Assembly (NCBI RefSeq): GCF_001874525.1
Contig: NZ_LKAQ01000001.1
Location: forward strand, 310,001 to 374,000
Reading direction: 5' to 3'
Source of the DNA: Pseudodesulfovibrio hydrargyri
GTDB taxonomy: Bacteria; Desulfobacterota; Desulfovibrionia; Desulfovibrionales; Desulfovibrionaceae
Length of the DNA: 64,000 bases
In this document: positions 28,402 through 36,462 of the stretch, in pieces
Position numbering within the stretch: the stretch's first letter is position 1
Layout: each line of letters begins with the position of its first letter
The notes under the pieces: generated by a model
What the model was told of the DNA's origin: nothing
Databases searched by the model: none
What the model saw: only the letters and a program-made list of their open reading frames with translations
Made by a program: the position numbers and the translations under genes

Positions 28402-28451
28402 AAACTCATCCTTGGTATCTTGAGCCGTGGGCGTCCCTCGCGCCCCCGGCG

Positions 28452-29630
28452 TTACTTCAGGAACGATGCGATGGACTTGCCGAGGCGCTTGATGCCCTCC
28501 TCGATCCGGGCCTCGTCCGAATTGGAGAAGTTCAGGCGCATGGTGTTATCGCCGGAACCGTCCACGAAGAACGGCCTGCCGGGCACGAAGGCCACCTTGT
28601 CCTTGATGGCCATGTCGAGCAGTTCCATGCTCGAACACCCCTCGGGCATGGTCGCCCACAGGAACATGCCGCCCTCGGGCCGTGTGATGTCCACCCCTTC
28701 CGGGAAATAGCGGCCGATCATCTCGACCATGCACTCGCGTTGGCGGCCGTACCGTTCCTTGATGAGCGCCACGTGGGACTCGATGTCGTTGGTCTCCATG
28801 TAGCGGCGCATGATCGTCTGGGTCACGGTGGAGGTATGCAGATCAGCCGCCTGCTTGGCGATGACCAGCTTGTCGTAGACGTCCTTCCTGGGGGCGACCA
28901 CCCAGCCCAGGCGGAAGCCCGGCGCGGCGATCTTGGAGAACGAACCGCACAAGAGCCCCTTCTTCTCGCTGAAGGAGAAGACGCTCGGCAGGTCCTCGCC
29001 CAGGAAACGCAGTTCGCCGTAGGGGTCGTCCTCGACAAAGAGCGCGTCGTACCGGTCGGCCAGGGCCGCCACGGCCTTGCGCTTTTCCAGCGAGTAGCTC
29101 ACGCCCGACGGGTTCTGGAAGTTCGGCACCGCGTAAAAACAGTCGGCTCCGGCCTTGAACGCCGCCTCGAGCTCCTCGAGATTCGGCCCGTCATCCTCCA
29201 GACAGATGGTCACGAATTCGGGCTCGAACAGGGAAAAGGCCTGGATGGCCCCGAGATAGCCGGGCCGCTCGATGACCACCTTGCTGTCACGATCCATGAA
29301 AACCTTGGCGCAAATGTCGAGAATCTGCTGGGAGCCGGTGGTCACCAGGATGGTGTCCGGGTCCACGGTCAGGCCGCGCTTCCTGTACCGCTCGGCGATG
29401 ATGGCCCGCAACCCCGCGTCACCCTCGGTGGTCGAGTACTGCAGGGCGCCGGCCCCGATGTCCTGGAAGACCTCGTGGGCGGCCGCATCCATGGCGGCGA
29501 CAGGGAAGAGTTCGGGGTTGGGCAAACCGCCCGCAAAGGAAATGATTTCCGGATCGGCCGTGACTTTCAGAATTTCCCGGATGAACGAGCGGTGAACCGT
29601 GCTCATCCTCCGGGCGAAATGTTGGGACAT
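28452..29630 (-). CDS. PLP-dependent aminotransferase (fold I, LysN/2-aminoadipate type)
   Basis: A 392-residue fold-type I aminotransferase. FAGGLPNPELFPV near the start and the YSTTEGDAGLR segment are typical of the 2-aminoadipate/aromatic-type subgroup related to MocR C-termini. The PLP Lys lies in GSFSKIAAPGFRLGW and the carboxylate Arg near the end in MRLNFSN. The donor/acceptor pair is uncertain; aromatic and branched acids are alternatives. GAAGGAG lies 7 bases before the ATG at 29630. Its 5' leader has a promoter, a mini-reading-frame and a terminator hairpin. Confidence 0.88.
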   Translation of the reverse strand: MSQHFARRMSTVHRSFIREILKVTADPEIISFAGGLPNPELFPVAAMDAAAHEVFQDIGAGALQYSTTEGDAGLRAIIAERYRKRGLTVDPDTILVTTGSQQILDICAKVFMDRDSKVVIERPGYLGAIQAFSLFEPEFVTICLEDDGPNLEELEAAFKAGADCFYAVPNFQNPSGVSYSLEKRKAVAALADRYDALFVEDDPYGELRFLGEDLPSVFSFSEKKGLLCGSFSKIAAPGFRLGWVVAPRKDVYDKLVIAKQAADLHTSTVTQTIMRRYMETNDIESHVALIKERYGRQRECMVEMIGRYFPEGVDITRPEGGMFLWATMPEGCSSMELLDMAIKDKVAFVPGRPFFVDGSGDNTMRLNFSNSDEARIEEGIKRLGKSIASFLK

Positions 29631-29717
29631 GTTTTTCTCCTTCAAGCCCTTTGGGATACTCCGAAAGCCATTCCCTTGCAAGAGCATGAGAGAAGAGAAG
29701 GTCCGGGTTTTCGGCCC

Positions 29718-29749
29718 AAAAAAGAGGACCGGGGATCAATCCGGTCCTC
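29718..29749 (-). terminator. Terminator in the 5' leader of the aminotransferase gene
   Basis: On the minus strand a perfect 9-base-pair stem (GAGGACCGG with CCGGTCCTC) and 8-base loop is followed by TTTTTT. It sits about 90 bases upstream of the aminotransferase start. No minus-strand gene lies upstream, so the only transcript it can stop is that gene's own leader. Confidence 0.75.
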
Positions 29750-29783
29750 AGGGGGCAAGAAGAGGAGAATATGCATGTACCAT
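29748..29783 (-). CDS. Possible leader mini-reading-frame before the aminotransferase terminator
   Basis: An 11-codon frame, MVHAYSPLLAP, has AGGA 4 bases before its ATG, and its TGA overlaps the first bases of the terminator stem. The position suits an attenuation leader peptide, but there is no run of a single amino acid to identify the effector, so chance cannot be excluded. Confidence 0.35.
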   Translation of the reverse strand: MVHAYSPLLAP

Positions 29784-29849
29784 GAGGTCCTGCCGTCATC
29801 CGTCCGGCCGGGAAACGCTCCGTCCGTGGATGGCGGCCATTGCACATTA

Positions 29850-29877
29850 AAAATAACTATTACCGGAAAAGAGTCAA
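29850..29877 (-). promoter_or_regulatory. Putative promoter of the aminotransferase leader
   Basis: On the minus strand TTGACT (29877-29872), a 16-base spacer, then TATTTT (29855-29850). Transcription would start near 29843, about 210 bases before the gene. The 357-base gap 29631-29987 holds this promoter and leader, and the upstream region of the divergent binding-protein gene. Confidence 0.5.
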
Positions 29878-29987
29878 GCCCGAAGCGCCAAAAAGACGCG
29901 CGAGCCGCCCCATGCCGCGCGCCGCCATGGAATGAATATTGCTTCCGCAAGGGGGATTTGCTAAGAAAAGCCGGTCGCAAGGATACC

Positions 29988-30740
29988 ATGAAACGCATAC
30001 TGACCACCGCGATATTCCTCATCCTGGGCCTGGGCGCCGCGCCGCGCGCGGGGGCCGGGGATTTCATCGCCATGGGCGCGCCCTACCCGCCCTACTGCGT
30101 CAGCGACGGCCTGACCGTCAAGGGCATGGCGGTATCCACCCTGACCACCATCATGAACATGTGCGACACCCCGATCAGCGACCGCGAGATCAGGCTGACG
30201 CCCTGGGCCTACGGCTACGAGAGCGCGGCCCGGCAGACGCAGCGCATCCTGCTCAATGCCCAGCGCAATATCCGGACCGAACACCTGTACAAATGGGTCG
30301 GTCCGGTAGCCACCGCCAAGATCGTGCTCATCGGCCGCAAACGGGACAAGCTCTTCATCCCCACCAGGGAACAGCTCAAGGATTACAGCATCGCCACCGT
30401 GCGCTGGAGCAGGCCGGAAAAGACCCTGCTGGCTGGCGGCATGGAGGAGGAGAGGCTGTTGCGCAGTCCGAGCCACGTCCAGGCCCTGCGCCGACTCGAC
30501 AGCGGCGAGGCGGACCTGTTTGCGTCCACCGAACTCGGAGCTGCCTGCCAACTGGCGGGCATGGGGCTGCGCCCGGACGACTTCGCCGTCTACTTCACCT
30601 TCGACGAGGAGCCCCTGTACTTCGCCTTCAGCCGCGACACCGACGATCGGCTGATCCGTCGGCTCAACAAGGCGCTACAGGAGATCAAGGCCACGGGCCC
30701 GCAGGGCCTGAGCCGTTTCGACAAGATGTTCGCCGACTAG
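29988..30740 (+). CDS. Periplasmic solute-binding family 3-like protein
   Basis: A 250-residue secreted protein with a Sec signal peptide (KRILTTAIFLILGLGAAPRAGAG; cleavage near residue 23). The mature part has the family-3 look: GAPYPPYC near the start, WVGPVATAKIVLIGRK in the middle, LRRLDSGEADLFAS and a C-terminal helix pair. It binds a small ligand in the periplasm. No transporter genes are next to it, so it may be a sensor input or orphan receptor. AAGGA precedes the ATG by 5 bases. A terminator follows. Confidence 0.78.
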   Translation: MKRILTTAIFLILGLGAAPRAGAGDFIAMGAPYPPYCVSDGLTVKGMAVSTLTTIMNMCDTPISDREIRLTPWAYGYESAARQTQRILLNAQRNIRTEHLYKWVGPVATAKIVLIGRKRDKLFIPTREQLKDYSIATVRWSRPEKTLLAGGMEEERLLRSPSHVQALRRLDSGEADLFASTELGAACQLAGMGLRPDDFAVYFTFDEEPLYFAFSRDTDDRLIRRLNKALQEIKATGPQGLSRFDKMFAD

Positions 30741-30812
30741 GCGAGGAAGCCGGTTCCGCAGTGGGAGGCGAGAAGAGAGTCAACTAAACCGTACGGATAC
30801 GGAACAATAGAG

Positions 30813-30835
30813 AAAGGGGCCGTGGGGCCCCTTTT
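30813..30835 (+). terminator. Terminator after the binding-protein gene
   Basis: AAAGGGGCC pairs with GGCCCCTTT, followed by T. It lies about 72 bases after the stop, just before the convergent small gene. The A-rich 5' side lets it act for both directions. Confidence 0.65.
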
Positions 30836-30838
30836 GCG

Positions 30839-31009
30839 TTATTCCTTATCCGGAGACCAGTTAGGGTCGCGATATTTGTCGGGATTGTAGAGACGCCAGT
30901 CGGAACCGTCATCATACTTTTCGTCCGCACCGGGATACGGAGTGTAGATGTTCTCGTTCTTTTTGGCCTCTTCGTGGCTTTCCACGTTTTCAAAGTATGC
31001 ATGTTCCAT
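30839..31009 (-). CDS. Small acidic protein, unknown function
   Basis: A 56-residue, strongly charged protein rich in Glu, Asp, Lys, Tyr and Pro with no membrane segment; it looks disordered. AGAGG lies 5 bases before the ATG at 31009 and the stop abuts a terminator hairpin, which supports a real gene. I do not recognise it. It lies about 90 bases downstream of the fumarase operon on the same strand. Confidence 0.55.
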   Translation of the reverse strand: MEHAYFENVESHEEAKKNENIYTPYPGADEKYDDGSDWRLYNPDKYRDPNWSPDKE

Positions 31010-31100
31010 GATAAACCTCTGATATCCTGGACTTAAGCCCCCCGACGCAGTGTGCATATCGGGGCGGGACGCCCTGCGCCCCGCCCCTTTCGTGAATCAA

Positions 31101-31652
31101 TTAATCGGCAGTGTCAAGCCTCGGTTTGACGTATAATTCCCCTCCGTGGCAGTCGTTGATGACCAGCAGCGGGAAATCCTTGACTTTCATTTCACGCACC
31201 GCCTCGGGCCCCAGTTCCTCGAAGGCGATGACCGCGGATTCCACGATGGAGTTGGACAGCAGCGCACCCGCGCCGCCCGTGGCCCCGAAGTAGACGCCCT
31301 TGTATTCCCGCATGGCCGCCTTAACCTCGCCCGAACGCTTGCCCTTGCCGATGGACGCCTTCATGCCCAGCGAGTGCAGCCTCGGGGCGTAGGTGTCCAT
31401 GCGGTAGGAAGTGGTCGGCCCGGCCGAGCCGATGGGGCGGCCCGGAGGGGCCGGGCTCGGACCCACGTAGTAGATGGCCGAGCCTTCCAGCTTGAACGGC
31501 AGCGCCTTGCCCGCGTCCAGCAATTCCACCAGCTTCTTGTGGGCCGCGTCGCGCGCGGAATAGATGATCCCGGTCAGGAACACCACGTCCCCGGCCTCGA
31601 GCCGCTCGATGTCCTCGTCCCTCAACGGCGTGTTCAGCTTGTATTCGGCCAT
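31101..31652 (-). CDS. Fumarate hydratase class I, beta (C-terminal) subunit
   Basis: A 183-residue protein matching the C-terminal domain of iron-sulfur class I fumarase: LNTPLRDEDIERLEAGDVVFLTG at the start, AIYYVGPSPAPPGRPIGSAGPTTS, and FGATGGAGALLS. With the alpha subunit it interconverts fumarate and malate in the cytosol. Its ATG overlaps the alpha stop by 1 base (TAATG), so they are translationally coupled. The tartrate-dehydratase beta family is the only close alternative. Confidence 0.92.
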   Translation of the reverse strand: MAEYKLNTPLRDEDIERLEAGDVVFLTGIIYSARDAAHKKLVELLDAGKALPFKLEGSAIYYVGPSPAPPGRPIGSAGPTTSYRMDTYAPRLHSLGMKASIGKGKRSGEVKAAMREYKGVYFGATGGAGALLSNSIVESAVIAFEELGPEAVREMKVKDFPLLVINDCHGGELYVKPRLDTAD

Positions 31653-32491
31653 TACAGTTCGACCTCCTCATGGCGTTGGGAATGACACTGGACATTGACC
31701 GCCAACGGCAGGCTGGCCAGGTGGCACGGTTCCAGGGTGATCTTCACGCCGAGCACGGTGGTCTTGCCGCCCAGCCCCATGGGGCCGATGCCCAGCGCGT
31801 TGAGGTCCTCTTCCAGTTCCTTTTCCATGGCCGCGACCTTGGGGTCGGGGTGGACGTCGTCCAGCTTGCGCAGCAGGCCGCGCTTGGCGATCTTGGCCGC
31901 GTGCTCGAAGGTCCCGCCGATGCCCACGCCGATGATGGTCGGCGGGCACGGATTCGGTCCGGCCTCGGCCACCCGCTCGACCACGAACTTCTTGATGCCC
32001 TCCCAACCCTGGGCCGGGGCGAGCATGGTCACGCGGGACATGTTCTCGGCCCCGCCGCCCTTGGCCATGTAGGCGATCTTGAGCTTGTCGCCCGGAACCA
32101 GGTCGAAATGGATGATCGCCGGGGTGCCGTCGCCGGTGTTGGCCCGGGTCAGCGGATCGCACGCGGACTTGCGCAGATACCCTTCCGCATATCCCTTGCG
32201 CACGCCATCGTTGATCAGATCGCGCAGATTGCCGCCGACCACCCTGCAGTCGTCGCCGACCTCCACGAACAGCACGGCCAGGCCGCAGTCCTGGCACAGC
32301 GGCAATTTGGTGTCATGGGCCAGGTCGGCATTCTCCAGCAACTGGCGCAGGACCTCCACGGCCGACGGGGAATCCTCCCCGGCCATGGCCCGCTCCAGCT
32401 TGCTGCGCACGTCGGCGGGCAACTCCGTGTTGCCCCGCACGCACATCCCGGCCACGGCCTCGATGACATCCTTTCCTTGAATCTCTCTCAT
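31652..32491 (-). CDS. Fumarate hydratase class I, alpha (N-terminal) subunit
   Basis: A 279-residue catalytic subunit. The [4Fe-4S] cluster Cys residues fall in LPLCQDCGLA, the GPNPCPPTIIGVGIGG segment and the C-terminal EPCHLASLP region. The GGGAENMSR motif is conserved. Class I fumarases are oxygen-sensitive, as suits an anaerobe. It lies downstream of frdCAB on the same strand, separated by 304 bases with two dispersed repeats, so hydration and reduction of fumarate are encoded side by side. Confidence 0.93.
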   Translation of the reverse strand: MREIQGKDVIEAVAGMCVRGNTELPADVRSKLERAMAGEDSPSAVEVLRQLLENADLAHDTKLPLCQDCGLAVLFVEVGDDCRVVGGNLRDLINDGVRKGYAEGYLRKSACDPLTRANTGDGTPAIIHFDLVPGDKLKIAYMAKGGGAENMSRVTMLAPAQGWEGIKKFVVERVAEAGPNPCPPTIIGVGIGGTFEHAAKIAKRGLLRKLDDVHPDPKVAAMEKELEEDLNALGIGPMGLGGKTTVLGVKITLEPCHLASLPLAVNVQCHSQRHEEVEL

Positions 32492-32510
32492 TGATTAGCC
32501 TCCGATGAAT

Positions 32511-32600
32511 GCCTCCGGCGGCCAGAGGGGAAACTTTTGAGAAAGTTTCCCCTCTGGACTCCCCTTCAAAACTTTTTATCGCTCGCTTCGCTCGAAGCCG
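32511..32600 (+). repeat. Dispersed hairpin repeat, copy D1
   Basis: GCCTCCGGCGGCCAGAGGGG opens a perfectly paired hairpin (AGAGGGGAAACTTT...AAAGTTTCCCCTCT) with a centre TGAG. GGACTCCCCTTC and AAAACTTTTTATCGC follow. It lies 19 bases upstream of the fumarase alpha start, on the opposite strand. Confidence 0.85.
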
Positions 32601-32678
32601 TGCGAGCGCGTTGATTCAAAACCTCACCCTTTACCTATTGAAAAGCCCCGCATAACGGCCTGACCGTCCGTCTCCTAC

Positions 32679-32793
32679 CCCGCGAAGCGACCCAAAAAGT
32701 TTGGGAAAAGGAGGGGATGGGGGTCCGGGGGAAGGGGAGGAAAGAACCCTTTTCAAAGGGTTTTTCCTCCCCTTCCCCCGGCCGCCGGAGGCA
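32679..32793 (-). repeat. Dispersed hairpin repeat, copy D2 (inverted)
   Basis: On the minus strand it begins 3 bases after the frdB stop: GCCTCCGGCGGCCGGGGG, long paired arms around CCCTTTGAAAAGGG, CCCCCGGACCCCCATCCCC, CCCAAACTTTTTGGG, CTTCGCGGGG. It is the inverted partner of D1. The two fill most of the 304-base gap 32492-32795. Confidence 0.85.
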
Positions 32794-32795
32794 TC

Positions 32796-33533
32796 TTACT
32801 TACTGAACAAACGCTTTATGGAAGTGATGCCCATTTTGCGTCGCAGGAAGCCGAGCTGGTTTTGCAGCGGCAGGTGTTTGGGGCAGACGTCCTCGCAGGC
32901 CAGCAACCCCATGCAGCCGAAGATGCCCATGTCGTTGCCGATGATGTCGTAGTAGTCACGGTCGGTCCGCTGGTCGCGCGGGTCGATGAGGAACCGGGCC
33001 ACGCGGTTGAGCGCGGCCGCGCCCATGAAGTCCTCGCGCAGCCGGGCGGTGCCGCAGGCCGAGATGCAGCAGCCGCATTCCACACACCGTTCCAGCTCGT
33101 AGATGGCCACGGCGTCCTTGTTGTCCATGCGCTCCTCGAGGGCGGTGGGGTCGAACACCTTGTTGGTGTGAATCCACGATTCGGTCTTGGTATACATCTC
33201 GCGGAACCAGGTGCCGGTGTCCACGGACAGGTCGCCGACCAGCTTGAAGACCGGCAGGGGCAGGAGCGTGATCTCGCCCGGCAGGTCGCGGGTCTTGGTG
33301 TGGCAGGCCAGGCCGGGACGGCCGTTGATGACCATGCCGCAGGAACCGCAGATGCCCGCCCTACAACAGAAGTCGAACTGCAGGGACGGGTCCTGCTCCT
33401 CGCGCACACGGTTGAGCGCGATGAACAGGGTCATGGAGTCGGTCTCCTCCAGGACGAACTCCTGCATGTGCGGCGCGGACTGCTCGTCCTCGGGATTGTA
33501 CCGGAAGATGTTGAGTTTGAGTAATCTGGACAT
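32796..33533 (-). CDS. frdB: Fumarate reductase/succinate dehydrogenase iron-sulfur subunit
   Basis: A 245-residue protein with the three expected cluster sites: the [2Fe-2S] ferredoxin-like CCRAGICGSCGM...C, the [4Fe-4S] CVECGCCISAC and the [3Fe-4S]-type CMGLLACEDVCP. It passes electrons between the flavoprotein and the diheme membrane subunit on the cytoplasmic side. It ends the frdCAB operon, starting 3 bases after frdA. Direction (fumarate reduction or succinate oxidation) is not decided by sequence; the cytochrome type suggests a menaquinone-linked enzyme. Confidence 0.95.
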   Translation of the reverse strand: MSRLLKLNIFRYNPEDEQSAPHMQEFVLEETDSMTLFIALNRVREEQDPSLQFDFCCRAGICGSCGMVINGRPGLACHTKTRDLPGEITLLPLPVFKLVGDLSVDTGTWFREMYTKTESWIHTNKVFDPTALEERMDNKDAVAIYELERCVECGCCISACGTARLREDFMGAAALNRVARFLIDPRDQRTDRDYYDIIGNDMGIFGCMGLLACEDVCPKHLPLQNQLGFLRRKMGITSIKRLFSK

Positions 33534-33536
33534 GGT

Positions 33537-35372
33537 CTATTCCTTCTTGTCGTCGGCGCTGATGATTTCCGCATGGCCGTAGCCCCGATCGCCCGGCGGA
33601 ATCTCCACCACGGTGGTGGACGGCTCGTACTCGAGGGTCGGCAGGGTGTCTTCCGGCTTCTTCCAGTAGGCCAGGGTCCGGGTCAGCCAGTCGCGGTCGT
33701 TGCGCGCGGGGAAATCCTCGCGGTTGTGCGACCCGCGCGACTCGGTGCGCATGAGCGCGCCGTAGGCGACCATCAGGGCGAGCCTGACCTGCCCTTCGAG
33801 CTTGAGGGCGGCGGTCAGCTCGGGGTTGACCCCCTTGCCGTTGGAACGCAGCCCGACCTTCTTGGCCCGGATCAGGGCCTCCTGCAGATCGGCCACGCAT
33901 TTTTCCAGCCCCTCCTGGGTGCGGAAGATGTTCGCCCCCTTGTGCAGGGCGTCCTGCATGGCGGCCCGGACCTTGTAGACGTTCTCGGAACCGTCGCGGC
34001 CCGAGATCAGCGCGTCGATGCGGGCCTGCTGCCTCTTGACCTCGTCGTTGGTCAGCCCGGTCTTGAACTCGGTCTCGCATCCTTCGAGAAACTCGGCGAT
34101 CCTGCGGCCTATGATCCCGCCCGCGACCACGGTTTCGGCCAGGGAGTTGCCGCCCAGGCGGTTGAAGCCGTGCATGTCCCAGCAGGCGGCTTCGCCGGCG
34201 GCGAACAGGCCTTTCAGGCCGTAGGCGGCCCCGTCCTTGTTGGTGCGCACGCCGCCCATGGAATAGTGCTGGGTCGGGCGCACCGGGATGAGCTGGTGGA
34301 TGGGGTCCACGCCCAGAAACGAGGTGCAGATCTCGTAGACCTCGCGCAGCTTGCCGGTGATGTGCTCCCTGCCCAGGTGGCGGATGTCGAGCCAGAGGTG
34401 CTCGCCGTAGGGGGACTTGACGCCGTGGCCCTCGCGCATGTGGTGGGTCATCCAGCGGGAGACCACGTCGCGGGAGGCCAGCTCGGCCTTTTCCGGCTCG
34501 TAGATGTTCATGAACCGCTTCTCGTCCACGTCGAGCAGCGTGCCGCCGTCGCCCCGACACCCTTCGGTGACCAGGATGTCGGTGGGCACGATACCGGTGG
34601 GATGGAACTGGACCGCCTCCATGTTGCCCATGGGCACCAGGCCGGTGGCCACGCACATGGCGTGCGCCCCGCCGTCGCAGATGACCGCGTTGGTGGTGTT
34701 CGGATAGATGCGGCCGAACCCGCCCGCCGCGATCATGGTCGCCTTGGACAGATAGACGCGCAGTTCGCCCGTGCGCAGACAGCGGGCGACCACGCCGAAA
34801 CAGGCCTCCCCGTCCTGAAGCAGGGCGATGGCCTCGGTCTTGTCGTGGACCTCCACGCCCTTCTCGGCGCAGCGGTTGTCCATGGTGCACATGACCGCAT
34901 GACCCGTGCCGTCCGAGGTGTAGCAGGTGCGCCACTTGGCCGTGCCGCCGAAGGAGCGGGCCATGATCAGCCCCTCCTTTTCCGCGGCCTCGACCTTTTC
35001 GAACTGCTTGCCGCCCTTGTAGTAGATGGACTTGCCCGGGACCACGCGGTTCCACGGCACGCCCCAGTGGGCCAGGCGGCGCATCTCGATGGGCGCGGTG
35101 TCCGCGAACAGCCGGGCGACCTCCTGGTCGCAGCCCCAGTCCGATCCTTTGACCGTGTCAGCGAAATGGACGTCCGGGCCGTCGCCCTCGCCCATGACGG
35201 AGTTGCCCAGGGAGGCCTGCATGCCGCCCTGCGCGGCGGAGGAATGGGACCGCCGGGCCGGCACCAGGCTCAGGCAGATGGCGGAGAAACCGGCTTCGGC
35301 CGTTTCCACGGCCGCGCGCTCGCCCGCCAGACCCGCTCCGACAACAAGAAAATCGGTGTAGATAGTCTGCAT
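33537..35372 (-). CDS. frdA: Fumarate reductase/succinate dehydrogenase flavoprotein subunit
   Basis: A 611-residue catalytic subunit. FLVVGAGLAGERAAVE binds FAD, HSSAAQGGMQ holds the His that covalently attaches FAD, and the substrate region includes QFHPTGIVPTDILVTEGCRGDGG. Further family motifs are SMGGVRTN and GLFAAGEAACWDMHGFNRLGGNS. It interconverts fumarate and succinate at the cytoplasmic face. It is flanked within a few bases by frdC and frdB, forming one operon read on the minus strand. Confidence 0.96.
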   Translation of the reverse strand: MQTIYTDFLVVGAGLAGERAAVETAEAGFSAICLSLVPARRSHSSAAQGGMQASLGNSVMGEGDGPDVHFADTVKGSDWGCDQEVARLFADTAPIEMRRLAHWGVPWNRVVPGKSIYYKGGKQFEKVEAAEKEGLIMARSFGGTAKWRTCYTSDGTGHAVMCTMDNRCAEKGVEVHDKTEAIALLQDGEACFGVVARCLRTGELRVYLSKATMIAAGGFGRIYPNTTNAVICDGGAHAMCVATGLVPMGNMEAVQFHPTGIVPTDILVTEGCRGDGGTLLDVDEKRFMNIYEPEKAELASRDVVSRWMTHHMREGHGVKSPYGEHLWLDIRHLGREHITGKLREVYEICTSFLGVDPIHQLIPVRPTQHYSMGGVRTNKDGAAYGLKGLFAAGEAACWDMHGFNRLGGNSLAETVVAGGIIGRRIAEFLEGCETEFKTGLTNDEVKRQQARIDALISGRDGSENVYKVRAAMQDALHKGANIFRTQEGLEKCVADLQEALIRAKKVGLRSNGKGVNPELTAALKLEGQVRLALMVAYGALMRTESRGSHNREDFPARNDRDWLTRTLAYWKKPEDTLPTLEYEPSTTVVEIPPGDRGYGHAEIISADDKKE

Positions 35373-35385
35373 GGCATATTCTCCG

Positions 35386-36036
35386 TTAGTTGACGCTCAG
35401 GAACAGGAAGCGGATCAGGGTGATCAGCCCGATGGCGATGAACATGCCGGTCAGCAGGTTCTCGCCGCGCTTGAACTTGTCCCGCTCCCGGTCCTTGATA
35501 AAGCCCCACTTGACCCCGATACGATAGAAACCGATGCCCACGTGCAGTTCGGCCAGGGGGAGCAGGAAGAAATAGAACACGGCCCAGAATCCGCTCTGGA
35601 CGCGGGCCGCGGACTTTGCCGCCGTGATGGGAAGGTCGGTCAGGACCACCCACATGTGGATGGAGCCCATGACCAGGATGAGCATTGCGGAGACGATCTG
35701 GACCACCCAAAGCCAGGTGTCGCCGTGATGCATCATGCGGGCGTGCTGCCAGATGGTCTTCTGGCCTTCTGCGCGGAAGGGAATCTTCCGGGCGGCCAGG
35801 ACGAAATGGAGCAGAAAACCGAGAAAGATGAGCGGACCGCCCACCTGGGCCATGTACGTCGCCTCGAAGAACCCGGCGATGGCGTTCATCAGCCTCGGGC
35901 TGATGACGACGCTGGAAACCAGCAGCATGTGACACCACATGAACAAAATCAGGCTGGCGCCGGTCAGCATTTGCAGCCAATCCAACGCGCCATCCCACTT
36001 GCCGGATTTGCCAGCTGGTGCGTAACTTATGGACAT
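35386..36036 (-). CDS. frdC: Fumarate reductase cytochrome b subunit
   Basis: A 216-residue membrane protein with about five helices. His residues in LFMWCHMLLVSS, FLLHFVLAARK, MMHHGDT, GSIHMWVVL and ELHVGIGFYR suit diheme cytochrome b ligands, as in the Wolinella-type (type B) enzymes. It connects the FrdAB head to the menaquinone pool and may make the reaction electrogenic. It is the first gene of the operon; gene order C-A-B is typical of epsilon/deltaproteobacterial enzymes. Confidence 0.9.
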   Translation of the reverse strand: MSISYAPAGKSGKWDGALDWLQMLTGASLILFMWCHMLLVSSVVISPRLMNAIAGFFEATYMAQVGGPLIFLGFLLHFVLAARKIPFRAEGQKTIWQHARMMHHGDTWLWVVQIVSAMLILVMGSIHMWVVLTDLPITAAKSAARVQSGFWAVFYFFLLPLAELHVGIGFYRIGVKWGFIKDRERDKFKRGENLLTGMFIAIGLITLIRFLFLSVN

Positions 36037-36462
36037 TCGTTCCTCCGTTTGGTTTAACCCGGAATCACCCTAGACAATCGTTAGCCAACGTAGTCTTGAA
36101 AAAAGAAATTTGTCAATATCTCCAACCCCATCTCAACGGCTCTTCACCGATTCGCAACCCCCGCCACACAGAGAAAAAGGCATTGATTGCGCGGTCAAGC
36201 GGGCACCCCGGAACAGTCCGCCTTTTCCGAAAAGAGCAAATAACCACCCGCCGCGACACCACATGAGGCGTCCCCCCTGATCCCGGCCGCCCGCTTTTCG
36301 GGTTTCCATTTCGAGCCGCCTCGGTTAGTATATTTGACCGCTCAGGCCGAGAAACTCCGGGACCGCTTGCCAGCAGGGCAATCGGACTTATCCTATTCAG
36401 CACGCAGAACAGCAACTTGATGTCCAAACTAGTGAGAAAGACCAATTTATGGAGTTCTATCC
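36037..36462. other. Divergent intergenic region between frdC and the M16 peptidase
   Basis: These 426 bases are AT-richer than the flanking genes and separate two divergent starts, so both promoters should lie here. I find no gene with a credible ribosome site and no dispersed repeat. A candidate -10-like TATCCTAT (36388-36395) precedes the peptidase, but no convincing -35 pairs with it. Confidence 0.5.
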
